Assembly (NCBI GenBank): GCA_023145215.1
Contig: JAGLED010000013.1
Span: 1-64,000, forward strand
DNA: 64,000 nucleotides
From: Rhodospirillales bacterium
GTDB taxonomy: Bacteria; Pseudomonadota; Alphaproteobacteria; Rhodospirillales; Casp-alpha2
Reading direction: 5' to 3'
Positions 18,134 through 27,127 of this stretch are shown here, in pieces. The translations under genes were made by a program, and so were the position numbers. Numbering within the stretch: the first letter of the stretch is position 1; every line of letters starts with the position of its first letter. The notes beneath the pieces were generated by a model. That model was not told where the DNA came from, ran no database searches, and saw nothing but the letters and a program-made list of their open reading frames with translations.

Positions 18134-19213
18134 ATGAACGCATCAGCACATGTTAAGGAGATACGCCTGACACCCGTACAGGTGCCACTTGCCCGGCCCA
18201 TGCGAACGGCTTCGGGCGCACTTCCCGGGGCATCGTTGTGTCTGATCGATGTTGAAACGGACGCAGGTGTGACGGGGGCGTCCTATATCTTCACCTACAC
18301 GCCGAAGATGCTGCGTGCCATGCAGGCCGTGCACCAGGACGTTACGGAGATATTCCAAGGCGCGCCGCTGGATCCCGGCGCGGCGTTTGAGCGGTTTCAG
18401 GCGACGTTCAGGCTGTTGGGTATCCAGGGCCTGCTGGGCATGTACTTCGCCGGGATCGAGCAGGCGATGTGGGACGCCTGCGGCAAGATCGTGGATGAAC
18501 CGGTGGCGACGCTGCTCGGCGGGTCAGCGGCCCCGGTTCGCGCTTACGACAGCTTCGGGTTCATTGACCCGAAAGAAGACCTGCCGATGGTCGAAGATAG
18601 TGTCAGGTCGGGATTTAGCGGCATCAAAGTCAAGCTGGGCGTTGGCGATTTCGATGCCGACCTCAAGAGCGTCGCAGCCGTCCGCAATGTGATCGGACCG
18701 GACGTCGCCCTGATGCTCGATTACAATCAGTCGCTCGATGTTGCAAAGGCGATCGATTTTGCGGAACGCCTCGCGCCGTACGATATTCACTGGATCGAAG
18801 AGCCGGTGCCGGCCGAAGACCTTGCCGGCCATGCCGAGGTGCGCGCGAAGTCGCCAATCAAAGTGCAGACGGGAGAGAACTGGTGGTATCCGGCGGGCGC
18901 GGCAAATGCCATCAACGCCAAAGCCAGCGACTACGTTATGCCGGACATGATGAAGATCGGCGGGTTTACCGGATGGATGGCGGCGGCGAAATTGGCTGGC
19001 GCAGCCGGGTTGCCGGTATCCAGTCACGCTTTTGTCGAAGTCAGCGCGCACGCCCTCGCGCCGATCCCAAATGCGCACTGGCTGGAGTATCTCGATAAAG
19101 CACGGCCGCTCCTGAAAGAGCCATATGATGCCGTTGGCGGTTTCGTGACACCGCGCGGCCCGGGTCTCGGTATCGAGTGGGATCCGAAGAAAGTCGCCGA
19201 ATTCGCGCTTTGA
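18134..19213 (+). CDS. Enolase-superfamily enzyme, mandelate racemase subgroup
   Basis: A 359-residue enzyme. The two-base catalytic set of mandelate racemase is complete and shifted by one residue from the Pseudomonas enzyme: Lys165/Lys167 (IKVKLG), Asp196 and Asn198 (LDYNQSLD), Glu222 (IEEP), Glu248 (TGENW), Asp271 (MPDMMKIGG), His298 (SSHAF) and Glu318 (HWLEYL). The capping domain begins at TPVQVPLARPMRTASG. It should abstract the alpha-proton of a 2-hydroxy or sugar acid bound through Mg2+. No catabolic operon surrounds it, so the substrate is open. The stop abuts that of purA with no gap. Confidence 0.9.
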   Translation: MNASAHVKEIRLTPVQVPLARPMRTASGALPGASLCLIDVETDAGVTGASYIFTYTPKMLRAMQAVHQDVTEIFQGAPLDPGAAFERFQATFRLLGIQGLLGMYFAGIEQAMWDACGKIVDEPVATLLGGSAAPVRAYDSFGFIDPKEDLPMVEDSVRSGFSGIKVKLGVGDFDADLKSVAAVRNVIGPDVALMLDYNQSLDVAKAIDFAERLAPYDIHWIEEPVPAEDLAGHAEVRAKSPIKVQTGENWWYPAGAANAINAKASDYVMPDMMKIGGFTGWMAAAKLAGAAGLPVSSHAFVEVSAHALAPIPNAHWLEYLDKARPLLKEPYDAVGGFVTPRGPGLGIEWDPKKVAEFAL

Positions 19214-20506
19214 TCAGTCTTCGAACGGATCGTGGACGAGGATGGTGTCGTCCCGTTCCGGACTGGTCGACAGCAGCGCCACGGGCGCGTCGATCAACTC
19301 CTCGATACGCCGGATGTACTTGATCGCCGTCGCCGGAAGGTCAGCCCACGAGCGCGCACCCTGCGTGCTTTCATCCCAGCCTTCGAGTGTTTCGTAGATC
19401 GGCTTGACCCGGCCCTGACGCACGGTCGAGGCCGGCAGGTGATCAATCTTCGTGCCGTCGATTTCATAACCGACGCAGACATTCAGTTCCTTGAGGCCGT
19501 CCAGCACGTCGAGTTTCGTGAGCGCGATACCGTTGATGCCGTTGACTTTTACAGCCTGACGCACCAACACGGCATCGAACCAGCCGCAACGCCGCTTGCG
19601 GCCCGTCACGACGCCGAATTCGCGGCCCCGTTCACCGAGACGTTGCCCGATCTCTTCAGTCAACTCGGTCGGGAACGGGCCTGAGCCGACACGTGTCGTA
19701 TAAGCCTTGGTGATGCCGAGCACATAGTCGATGGCGCCGGGACCCTGTCCCGATCCGATCGCGGCCTGGCCGGCGACGGTGTTGGAAGATGTCACGAACG
19801 GATAGGTGCCGTGATCAATATCGAGCATCGTGCCCTGAGCCCCCTCGAAAAGGATGCGGTGGCCCTTGCGGCGCATCTCGTCGAGATCCTGCCAGACGGT
19901 TGTCGCATAGGGCAGAAGCAGCGGCGCCATCTCGTTGAGTTCGTTCAACAGGGCGTCACCGTCGACCTCCGGCATACCCATGCCGCGGAGCAGGGCGTTG
20001 TGGTGGAACAGCAGGGCGTCGACCTTGTCGGCCAGCACGTCCGTGTCCGCGAGGTCGCCGACCCGAATGGCACGGCGGGCGGTCTTGTCTTCGTAGGCCG
20101 GGCCGATGCCACGACCGGTGGTGCCGATTTTGGCGCTGCCGGCGGCCAGCTCCCGTGCCTGGTCAAGATTCTTGTGCAGCGGGAGGATCAACGCCGCGTT
20201 CTCGGCGATGCGCAGGTTCTCGGGAGTGACGACGACGCCGAGTTCCTTGATCTTCTCTATTTCGCTCATCAACGCCCACGGGTCGACGACGACACCGTTG
20301 CCGATGATCGACAACTTGCCTTTTCTGACGATGCCGGAGGGCAGCAGGCTCAGCTTGTAGGTCACACCATCGATGACCAGCGTGTGGCCGGCATTGTGGC
20401 CGCCCTGGAAACGGACGACAACGTTGGCGCGCTCCGACAACCAGTCGACGATCTTGCCTTTACCTTCGTCACCCCATTGCGAGCCGATCACGACGACGTT
20501 GGCCAT
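19214..20506 (-). CDS. purA: Adenylosuccinate synthase
   Basis: Joins IMP and aspartate with GTP to give adenylosuccinate, the first step to AMP. The 430 residues match the family length exactly. The N-terminal GTP-binding loop is [15 protein letters not shown] with the catalytic Asp, and GGHNAGHT carries the catalytic His. [15 protein letters not shown] and [14 protein letters not shown] are also standard. I start at 20506 (MANVVVIG), preceded by aaggagaaag; a longer version overlaps hisZ. It follows hisZ by 20 nt, the usual hisZ-purA arrangement in alphaproteobacteria. Confidence 0.98.
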   Translation of the reverse strand: MANVVVIGSQWGDEGKGKIVDWLSERANVVVRFQGGHNAGHTLVIDGVTYKLSLLPSGIVRKGKLSIIGNGVVVDPWALMSEIEKIKELGVVVTPENLRIAENAALILPLHKNLDQARELAAGSAKIGTTGRGIGPAYEDKTARRAIRVGDLADTDVLADKVDALLFHHNALLRGMGMPEVDGDALLNELNEMAPLLLPYATTVWQDLDEMRRKGHRILFEGAQGTMLDIDHGTYPFVTSSNTVAGQAAIGSGQGPGAIDYVLGITKAYTTRVGSGPFPTELTEEIGQRLGERGREFGVVTGRKRRCGWFDAVLVRQAVKVNGINGIALTKLDVLDGLKELNVCVGYEIDGTKIDHLPASTVRQGRVKPIYETLEGWDESTQGARSWADLPATAIKYIRRIEELIDAPVALLSTSPERDDTILVHDPFED

Positions 20507-20526
20507 GCGAACTTTCTCCTTCGGAT

Positions 20527-21708
20527 TTAAAGATCGCCGAGCGGCGTGGCTTTGCCGTCCAGCAGAATGTGTGTGCACTCAAGGCGACGCGCTTCGTTGC
20601 GGGCATCATCGCCTGACGTGTAGCCTTCGACGGTACGAAATCCCTCGGCGCGAAGCGCCTCCCCGGCGCCGCGTTTGCTACCTTCGGGCAGGTATACCTT
20701 TGCCGGTAGGGCCGGCAATTCCAGCGCGCGCAAAATACTGTCGAGAAACAGGGTGAACCCGGTCGCAGCCTCACCGTCGATGTTGTCCGCGGCTTCGTTA
20801 ACACCCGCCATATAGCGGCCGCCGGTGCCGAGCTCTCCCCGGACATTCGGTGCAAACAGGGTGAAGGTCACGCCGGTGTGGTACTCGAAGCCCCGGTTCT
20901 CGACGGCATCGAGCGTCAGGTCGAGCGACGGGTCCGCACGCTCAACCAGCCTGACGATGTCGAGTAGCATATCGCGGGCTTCGGCGGCCGCACCGGAAAG
21001 CGGCAACGCGGCAATCTTCGAGGCGACGGCCTCAGCCGGGCCGGACGCCGCCAGCAATTTGACGAAGAGCGCGCGTGCATCGCCCCCGAGAGCGCTTGCG
21101 AGCTTTTTGACTTCGGCGGCATCCTTGGCGTCGAGCGCGGCGCGCATGGCTGCGGCAGCATCGGGATCGAAATACATGTCCGCCATCACGTGCGGCACCA
21201 GGGTGGGTTGGCAAAGGTCCACCTTGATATCTTCGATCCCCAACATGCGGAGCGTTTCGGCAGCCATCAGGACCATTTCGGCATCGGCACGCGGATCGGT
21301 GCTGCCAATTAGTTCCGCGCCCGCCTGGCTGAACTGACGTTCCGGGCGAAGTTGCGAACCACGAATACGCAGCACCTCACCGCCGTAGCAAAGCCGCAAC
21401 GGGCGCGGCTCGTGCGACAATCGGGTGGTGGCGATCCGGGCCGCCTGTGGGGTAATATCGGCGCGGAGTCCCATCATCCGCTGCGAAATAGGGTCCATGA
21501 GACGGAAGGTCTGTGCCGCCATCGCGGCACCGGTGCCCGTCAGCAGGTTATCTTCGAATTCCACGAGCGGTGGCGCAATGCGGTCGAACCCCCGTGCGAC
21601 GAAAGCAGCGACGAGCCGTTCGCGGGTTTCGATTTCGAATGCCGCGTTCGGGGGCAACCCGTCCGTCAAACCGGCGGGCAGAAGTGCTTTTTCCGTCGCT
21701 TTCGTCAT
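20527..21708 (-). CDS. hisZ: ATP phosphoribosyltransferase regulatory subunit
   Basis: A catalytically inactive HisRS paralogue that binds short HisG and confers histidine feedback on the first step of histidine synthesis. The 393 residues show the class II aminoacyl-tRNA synthetase core without the tRNA-binding domain: [15 protein letters not shown], the dimer/motif-2 region [15 protein letters not shown], and [11 protein letters not shown]. The region [15 protein letters not shown] and GGRYMAG correspond to HisZ motifs. The start at 21708 ([10 protein letters not shown]) follows atccaact... weakly. The matching short hisG is not in the window. Confidence 0.93.
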   Translation of the reverse strand: MTKATEKALLPAGLTDGLPPNAAFEIETRERLVAAFVARGFDRIAPPLVEFEDNLLTGTGAAMAAQTFRLMDPISQRMMGLRADITPQAARIATTRLSHEPRPLRLCYGGEVLRIRGSQLRPERQFSQAGAELIGSTDPRADAEMVLMAAETLRMLGIEDIKVDLCQPTLVPHVMADMYFDPDAAAAMRAALDAKDAAEVKKLASALGGDARALFVKLLAASGPAEAVASKIAALPLSGAAAEARDMLLDIVRLVERADPSLDLTLDAVENRGFEYHTGVTFTLFAPNVRGELGTGGRYMAGVNEAADNIDGEAATGFTLFLDSILRALELPALPAKVYLPEGSKRGAGEALRAEGFRTVEGYTSGDDARNEARRLECTHILLDGKATPLGDL

Positions 21709-21837
21709 AAACAGAGATCCAACTGAAATTCCCCGAGGACGCGCGCTCAGCATGCCACAAGCGCGACTGTTTCGTAACGGTTTTGCACGGGAAGGGCAAG
21801 GACGCGAGGTGGTGGAGAAAGGGCAGCCGCCCCAGGT

Positions 21838-22437
21838 TTAGTCGTCGTTTCGAACAGTCTTGCCGATGCTCTCGACAATCGGGTTCACCATCGAGCGGTG
21901 AACGGCCTGATCCTCGCCGACGGGGTAATCGTCCGTAACGCTCCAACCCTGCCAAAGCCGTTTGCCGTCGGTACGGTCTTCGATCGTGGCGTCGATGCGG
22001 AACTGGCTTGGCGCAACCTGGGTGATTCCCTTGTCGCGCTTAGGGTTGAGCAAACCACCACGCTCAGAATCAAAGATATTCACGCGCACATCCGGCGCAT
22101 CCTTGCCGGTATGGTTGTCGCTGTTGCGGATTTCGATCAGTCGGTTCGGGCCGCCTCCGGTCCACTTTCCTTCGGTGTCGCGCGCTTCGAAGCTGAGGAT
22201 CAGGCGGGCGTTTTGGGTCACGGTGTACCCGGCCAGGCGCAATTCTTCTTCGAAAAGCTCCTTGAGCTTCATGACTTTTTCGGAGTCATCGAACGTTTCG
22301 ACCGTGATCTCTTTCGTCGGGGGCAACTCGGCAAAGGACACAGCATTGAGGTCCACACCCTGGGCGCGTGCTGCGGAAACGAGCAGAAAAGCGCTCAAAA
22401 AAACGGTGCCGAAGGCCGGAAAGCCGAATCGCATCAA
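21838..22437 (-). CDS. Exported protein of unknown function
   Basis: A 199-residue protein with a signal peptide (FGTVFLSAFLLVSAARA, cleavage probably after ARA or AQG). The mature part is a mixed alpha/beta domain. It starts with ITVETFDDSEKVMKLKELFEEELRLAGYTV, then RLILSFEARDTEGKW, a segment rich in Asp and Asn, and FRIDATIEDRTDGKRLWQGW. This arrangement (a short-lived 'TF' domain, Gly-rich middle, 'DGKRLWQG') resembles lipoprotein-like domains of the DUF4136 kind, but there is no lipobox Cys. It lies between hisZ and the phn operon with gaps of about 130 and 77 nt. No function can be assigned. Confidence 0.75.
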   Translation of the reverse strand: MMRFGFPAFGTVFLSAFLLVSAARAQGVDLNAVSFAELPPTKEITVETFDDSEKVMKLKELFEEELRLAGYTVTQNARLILSFEARDTEGKWTGGGPNRLIEIRNSDNHTGKDAPDVRVNIFDSERGGLLNPKRDKGITQVAPSQFRIDATIEDRTDGKRLWQGWSVTDDYPVGEDQAVHRSMVNPIVESIGKTVRNDD

Positions 22438-22514
22438 TAAATCCCCAGATATTGAGAGTCAGGTTTGAACTCAGGGAATCACCTTCCCCACCCGGAGTCA
22501 ACCAAGTCCGCACC

Positions 22515-23330
22515 TTAGATGATGGCGTGGCGGACCTTTGCCGAGACCCACTCACTGACGATAACGGTGCCCAATATCACCAGCAGGATCAGCGAGACCT
22601 GCGTCCATGCGACATTGTTGATTGAGGCGTTGAGTTGCAAGCCGATGCCGCCGGCGCCGACCAGTCCAAGGACTGTCGATTCCCGAATGTTGATATCCCA
22701 CCGGAACACGGAGATGCCGGCAAACGCCGGGAGGATTTGCGGCACGATCCCGTAGTGCAGGATTTGCGGGCCGCTGGCACCTGTCGCGGTCACGGCTTCG
22801 ACCTGTGTAGTGTCGATCTCTTCGATGGCCTCATAGAGAAGCTTGGCGCAGAACCCGATGGAGCGAAACCCGATCGCCAGCACACCCGCCATGACGCCGG
22901 GCCCAATGATCGTGACCAGCATCAGCGCCCACAGAAGCGAATTGATGGAGCGGGACGAAACGATGATGAAGAGTGCGATGGGGCGCACGAAAACCACGGA
23001 CGGGGTGGTGTTTCTTGCAGCCAGAAACGCGATGGGGAACGCCATGACGACGGCCATCAACGTGCCGAGGGTTGCGATGTTGATGGTGTCCCAAATGGCG
23101 AGCCACAGCTTGTCCATGTAATCCCACGCCGGGGGCACCATTCTTGACGCCATGTCGCCGGCCTGGCGCGGGGCGTCATAGACGAACTCCCAGATCGTCT
23201 TTTCCGAAACCAGCGACCAGCAGTACACGAAGATCATCAGGCAGACGAATTGCACGCCCCAGACAGTGAGCTGGGTCTTGCGGTCCCGGCGTTTCCACAG
23301 CTTGTCCGAGGCGGTTTCGGTGACGGGCAT
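22515..23330 (-). CDS. phnE: Phosphonate-type ABC transporter permease (second)
   Basis: A 271-residue inner-membrane permease of the PhnE family. About six TM segments are visible (VWGVQFVCLMIFVYCWSLV, then LGTLMAVVMAFPIAFLAARN and others). The EAA-type cytoplasmic loop is EAVTATGASGPQILHYGIVPQ, in the form found in PhnE. DINIRESTVLGLVGAGGIGLQL matches the C-terminal signature. I start at 23330 (MPVTETASDK), 2 nt after the stop of the upstream permease gene. The two permeases should form a heterodimer. Confidence 0.92.
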   Translation of the reverse strand: MPVTETASDKLWKRRDRKTQLTVWGVQFVCLMIFVYCWSLVSEKTIWEFVYDAPRQAGDMASRMVPPAWDYMDKLWLAIWDTINIATLGTLMAVVMAFPIAFLAARNTTPSVVFVRPIALFIIVSSRSINSLLWALMLVTIIGPGVMAGVLAIGFRSIGFCAKLLYEAIEEIDTTQVEAVTATGASGPQILHYGIVPQILPAFAGISVFRWDINIRESTVLGLVGAGGIGLQLNASINNVAWTQVSLILLVILGTVIVSEWVSAKVRHAII

Positions 23331-23332
23331 GA

Positions 23333-24139
23333 TTACTGCACCCACTTGCGGATATAGCTCGACGAATATTCGACGGCCATGACGATGCCGATGATGACCA
23401 GCAGGATCGCCGCTGCTGAATCGAATTCATAACGGTCGAACGACGTCAACAGGGTTGCGCCGATACCGCCGCCGCCGACAATGCCGACGACCGCGGACTC
23501 ACGGAAGTTGATGTCGAGCCTGTACATCCCAAGCCCGATCATGCGCGGCATGACCTGCGGCTGGACGGCGTAGTTCAGCCATTGGAACCATCCTGCGCCG
23601 GTGGCGCGGACGGCCTCGGCCTGCGACGGGTCCATGTCCTCGATATCTTCGGCCAAAAGCTTTCCATAAAACCCGACCGTGCCAACCGAAAGCGCGATAA
23701 ATCCCGCGAACGGACCGAAGCCGAAAAGTTTGACGGCAAACAGCGCGATGATGATTTCGGGGAAAGTCCTCGAGATCGCGAGAATGGCGCGCGAAGCAAG
23801 ATAGACCGGCCGCGGTGAGAGATTGCGGGCGGCGCCGAGCCCGACGGGGATAGAAATGGCGATCCCGGCGACCGTCGATATGATCGTGATCCACAGGCTT
23901 TCGAGAATACCATCGAAGATATCACCGGCCCGGGACACGAAATCCGGCGGGAAAAACGCCGACACGAAGCGCTGGCCGCGGGGTATGCCGTCGGCGACGC
24001 GGCCCCAATTCACGTCCATCGTGCCGAATGCCAGCGCCAGATAGAACGCGCCGCCGACCACCAGGCCCCAGCGCAACATCGGGCTTTCAATGAACGGCGG
24101 CTTTTTCCATGTGCGGGATTTCATGTTCGCGGTGTTCAT
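23333..24139 (-). CDS. phnE: Phosphonate-type ABC transporter permease (first)
   Basis: A 268-residue permease with the same layout as its neighbour. The EAA-type loop is EAVRATGAGWFQWLNYAVQPQ and the C-terminal signature is DINFRESAVVGIVGGGGIGATL. Six hydrophobic segments are visible. The start at 24139 (MNTANMKSRTWKKPP) is placed by a gcaggacc ribosome site 14 nt after the phnC stop; an earlier in-frame ATG would lie inside phnC. Paired PhnE permeases are common in phosphonate and phosphite importers of alphaproteobacteria. No C-P lyase gene is present, so the compound's fate is unknown. Confidence 0.92.
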   Translation of the reverse strand: MNTANMKSRTWKKPPFIESPMLRWGLVVGGAFYLALAFGTMDVNWGRVADGIPRGQRFVSAFFPPDFVSRAGDIFDGILESLWITIISTVAGIAISIPVGLGAARNLSPRPVYLASRAILAISRTFPEIIIALFAVKLFGFGPFAGFIALSVGTVGFYGKLLAEDIEDMDPSQAEAVRATGAGWFQWLNYAVQPQVMPRMIGLGMYRLDINFRESAVVGIVGGGGIGATLLTSFDRYEFDSAAAILLVIIGIVMAVEYSSSYIRKWVQ

Positions 24140-24152
24140 GGCGGTCCTGCGA

Positions 24153-24974
24153 TTATTCGCTGCCGGCAGCGCGTTTGGGCGCCGCATCGAGATCTTCTTC
24201 CTCGTCCTCGTCGACCTTTTCGATCGTCGCTTCCCAGTCCTCCTCGCCGTAAATCTGCGTCAGCACGTCGGGTGTTAGTCCGTCAGGCGGGCCGTCATAT
24301 ACGATCTCGCCCAGTTGCAAGCCGACAATGCGCTCTGCAAACATTTGCGCCAGAAGCACGTCGTGGATGTTGATGATCGCCGACAGTTTACGCTCTTCGC
24401 AGAGTTCCTTGATCAGCCGCATGATTTGACGCGACGTCTTGGGGTCGAGCGATGCGGTCGGCTCGTCGACCAACAATAATTCAGGCTGCTGGATCAGCGC
24501 GCGGCAAATGCCGACCCGCTGGCGTTGACCGCCCGAGAGTTCGTCGGCGCGCTTGTCCACCATATGGTCGAGGCCGACCCGCGCGAGCAGGCGGAACGCT
24601 TCGTCGATGTCGGATTGCGGAAACTTGCGAAAATAACTGCGCCAGAAGGGCACGTATCCAAGGCGTCCCGAAAGGACGTTTTCCATGACGGTCAAACGTT
24701 CGACGAGTGCGTATTCCTGAAAGATCATGCCCATGCGTCGGCGTGCCCGGCGAAGTTGCCCCTGGCTGAGGGACGTCAATTCCATGTCATTCAGAGAGAT
24801 TTTGCCGGACGTGGGTTCGACGAGGCGGTTGACGCAGCGGATCAGGGTCGATTTGCCCGCGCCCGACGGGCCGATCAAAGCCATAACCTGGCCGTCCGGC
24901 ACCTCAAGATTTACGCCCTTAAGGGCCGTATCGCCTGTCTTGTACTGCTTAACGAGATCGACAAGTCGCAACAT
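24153..24974 (-). CDS. phnC: Phosphonate-type ABC transporter ATP-binding protein
   Basis: A 273-residue ATPase that drives uptake through the PhnE permeases. Walker A is GPSGAGKST, the Q-loop [11 protein letters not shown], the signature LSGGQRQRV, Walker [13 protein letters not shown] and the H-loop INIHDV. The spacing and the [17 protein letters not shown] segment fit the PhnC subfamily. An acidic C-terminal extension of about 25 residues ([17 protein letters not shown]) is unusual for the family and may be regulatory or non-functional. A strong palindrome precedes the gene at 25000. Confidence 0.95.
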   Translation of the reverse strand: MLRLVDLVKQYKTGDTALKGVNLEVPDGQVMALIGPSGAGKSTLIRCVNRLVEPTSGKISLNDMELTSLSQGQLRRARRRMGMIFQEYALVERLTVMENVLSGRLGYVPFWRSYFRKFPQSDIDEAFRLLARVGLDHMVDKRADELSGGQRQRVGICRALIQQPELLLVDEPTASLDPKTSRQIMRLIKELCEERKLSAIINIHDVLLAQMFAERIVGLQLGEIVYDGPPDGLTPDVLTQIYGEEDWEATIEKVDEDEEEDLDAAPKRAAGSE

Positions 24975-24999
24975 CGCCCGTTATCCCCCTTAAAGGCTG

Positions 25000-25029
25000 C
25001 GGGGTGCCGGCTTTGCCGTCGGCACCCCG
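25000..25029 (-). repeat. Intercistronic hairpin between phnD and phnC
   Basis: CGGGGTGCCG (25000-25009) and CGGCACCCCG (25020-25029) form a perfect 10-bp stem with a 10-nt loop. It lies 21 nt after the phnD stop and 25 nt before the phnC start. No T-run follows. Such stems after binding-protein genes commonly protect the upstream mRNA from 3' decay and give excess binding protein. Confidence 0.75.
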
Positions 25030-25050
25030 TCCGCAGTGTTTAGCGACCGC

Positions 25051-26010
25051 TTACTTGCAGTCGTACTTAACGCCGTTTGCGGAATCGATCTTGCGGATGA
25101 TCTCCCAATCCTTCTTGTGCGTGATTGGGATGAACTTGTCTTCTTTCTTGAACTCTTTCTTGAGCTCGGAGCCTTCCCAGGGGAAGGAGAAGAAGGCGTC
25201 CTTGATTTTGGCGACCAGCGCGGGATCAAGGTTGTGCGCATGACCGTAGCCGGTGGTCGGGAAGGTCTGCGACTTGTAGATGGACCGGATTTGGTCCTTC
25301 TTGACGACGTCGCGCTGGAACATGCGGTTCATGACCGAGTTGGCGACGGCGGCGGCTTCATAGTCCTTGTTGGCGACGCCGAGCACGGAGTTGTCGTGCT
25401 TGCCGGAAAAGGTGGTCTTGAAGTCCTTGTCGGCAACCAGGCCGAATTCCCCCTTCAGCAGGGCCGAAGGCGCCTTGAAGCCGGAATTCGACGTCGGCGA
25501 TGTGAAGGCCAGGGTATGCCCCTTCAGATCGGCCGGCGATTTGATCGGGCTGTCGGCCGGAACGATCAGTTCCATTTCGTAACCGTAGGAGCCGTCGGCG
25601 GCCGCCATCATCGCGAAGGGTACGAAGCCGGCGCATGCCACGGCGATCGGGTTGGAGCCGGTGTTGAAACCCGCAACATGCAGGCGTCCCGAACGCATGG
25701 CCTCGATCTGTGCTGCGTTGGATTGAACCGGGAAAAAGACGACCTTCTTGCCCGTTTTTTCGGACATGTGGTTGATGAACCCGTCCCAAACCTTTGCGTA
25801 TACGGCCGGGTCTTCGACCGGCGTATAGGCGAAGATAATGGTGCTGGGGTCGGCAATTTTGCTCTTGTCCGTCGGCAGGTCGGCCGTCAGGTCGCCGTCC
25901 CGGTCGCAATACTGTTTGTCGAGGAAACTGCGCGGGCAGTCTTCGGCGCTGGCAGCGCCACTGAATACGAGAAGGGCCGCGGCCAGCGCGGCGCCGAGAA
26001 ACTTTTTCAT
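25051..26010 (-). CDS. phnD: Phosphonate-type periplasmic binding protein
   Basis: A 319-residue exported solute receptor with signal peptide MKKFLGAALAAALLVFSGAASA. Family motifs of PhnD are IIFAYTPVEDPAVYAKVWDGF, EAMRSGRLHVAGFNTGS (part of the anion-binding cleft), and DLKGHTLAFTSPTSNSGFKAP, a Ser/Thr-rich loop that grips the phosphonate oxygens. The start is preceded by gggaggtt. It heads the phnD-phnC-phnE-phnE operon. The ligand (aminoethylphosphonate, methylphosphonate, phosphite or another) cannot be decided by reading. Confidence 0.94.
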   Translation of the reverse strand: MKKFLGAALAAALLVFSGAASAEDCPRSFLDKQYCDRDGDLTADLPTDKSKIADPSTIIFAYTPVEDPAVYAKVWDGFINHMSEKTGKKVVFFPVQSNAAQIEAMRSGRLHVAGFNTGSNPIAVACAGFVPFAMMAAADGSYGYEMELIVPADSPIKSPADLKGHTLAFTSPTSNSGFKAPSALLKGEFGLVADKDFKTTFSGKHDNSVLGVANKDYEAAAVANSVMNRMFQRDVVKKDQIRSIYKSQTFPTTGYGHAHNLDPALVAKIKDAFFSFPWEGSELKKEFKKEDKFIPITHKKDWEIIRKIDSANGVKYDCK

Positions 26011-26187
26011 TGTAACCTCCCAATCTCCGATGCGCCCGCTATGTTACGGTTTTATTGCAGCGGACTCTTCGATCATGCAGTCATTTCCAACCGAAATCTA
26101 GTGGGGATTGCAGCGGGGCGGATGGGGCCGTTATTTATGCAATTCGATCGGAAACCGTATTTTCTTGAAACGTTCTGGAGAACCTGA

Positions 26188-27090
26188 ATGACTGCCGAAA
26201 TCGATGCCGCGTGGGCGTTCCGGCGCTATCGGCAAATCCAGGACCGGTTGCCGTCTGCACGGTTTTCGGATCGCTCGGTTTCGTGTGCGGGCAGTTTGGA
26301 ACTGATCGACACGTTCGACGTCTTCGCGCTCGATTCTTTCGGCGTCTTGAATGTCGGCGAGGCCGCCGTTCCCGGTGCCGCGACGGTGATTAACGAACTT
26401 CGCCATGCTGGAAAAAAGGTTTTTGTGCTGACCAATGCCGCAAGCGCGCCCTTGGCGGGACTTAGCGGGAAGTATGAGGCGATGGGCTTCGACTTCGCCG
26501 CCGAAGAGATCATCTCGTCGCGCGGTCTTCTGGTGTCCGCGCTGAACGAATTCGATGATGGCATGATCTGGGCCGTTGCGGCATCGCCTGGTGCGGGCCT
26601 CGATGAGCTTCCCTGTCATGCAGTCCCGCTCGATGAAACTTCAGTAAGGGACGCCGACGGCATCATTCTGATCGGGATGCGCGAGTGGACGCCGGCCGAT
26701 CAGTACATGCTGGAACAGGCGCTCATCCGAAACCCGCGGCCGGTGCTCGTGGGCAATGCCGATCTGGCAGCCCCGCGTGAGAACGGATTTACGTTACAGC
26801 CAGGTGCCTACGCGCATGTGCTGATCGATGCGACTGGTATTGCGCCCTTGTTTTTCGGTAAGCCGTACCGAAACGCATTCGATGAATTGTTGAAAAGGGC
26901 TGGCCCGGAAATTGAGCCCGGCCGAATTATTATGATTGGCGACACGCTTCATACGGACATTCTGGGTGGGGCGGCCGCCGGGATCGCGACGGCATTGGCC
27001 ACCGATCACGGGATTTTGCGCGGGCTCGACGTCGACGCATGTATCGCTGAATCCGGCATTCGTCCTGATTTCATTATGCCAACGATCTGA
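26188..27090 (+). CDS. HAD-superfamily subclass IIA hydrolase (NagD-like)
   Basis: A 300-residue protein matching the alphaproteobacterial HAD-IIA group. Motif I is FALDSFGVLNVG: the nucleophile Asp is present, but the usual second Asp (DxD) is Phe, as other aromatic residues appear in this group. Motif II is VFVLTNAAS, the Lys lies in FFGKPYRNAFDELL, and motif III is IIMIGDTLHTDILGGAAAGIATALA. It is divergent from phnD with a 177-nt gap. A role in phosphonate or sugar-phosphate turnover is only a suggestion from context. The ATG at 26188 follows a weak ribosome site. Confidence 0.85.
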   Translation: MTAEIDAAWAFRRYRQIQDRLPSARFSDRSVSCAGSLELIDTFDVFALDSFGVLNVGEAAVPGAATVINELRHAGKKVFVLTNAASAPLAGLSGKYEAMGFDFAAEEIISSRGLLVSALNEFDDGMIWAVAASPGAGLDELPCHAVPLDETSVRDADGIILIGMREWTPADQYMLEQALIRNPRPVLVGNADLAAPRENGFTLQPGAYAHVLIDATGIAPLFFGKPYRNAFDELLKRAGPEIEPGRIIMIGDTLHTDILGGAAAGIATALATDHGILRGLDVDACIAESGIRPDFIMPTI

Positions 27091-27127
27091 CCCTCGCCAC
27101 ACTTGCCGTGATATGTAAAATCCCCCA

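Noticed and set aside
26060-26085. Possible Pho box upstream of phnD (around catgCAGTCATTT)
   Set aside because: Only one half-site is recognisable; by my alignment about 11 of 18 positions match, too weak to claim.
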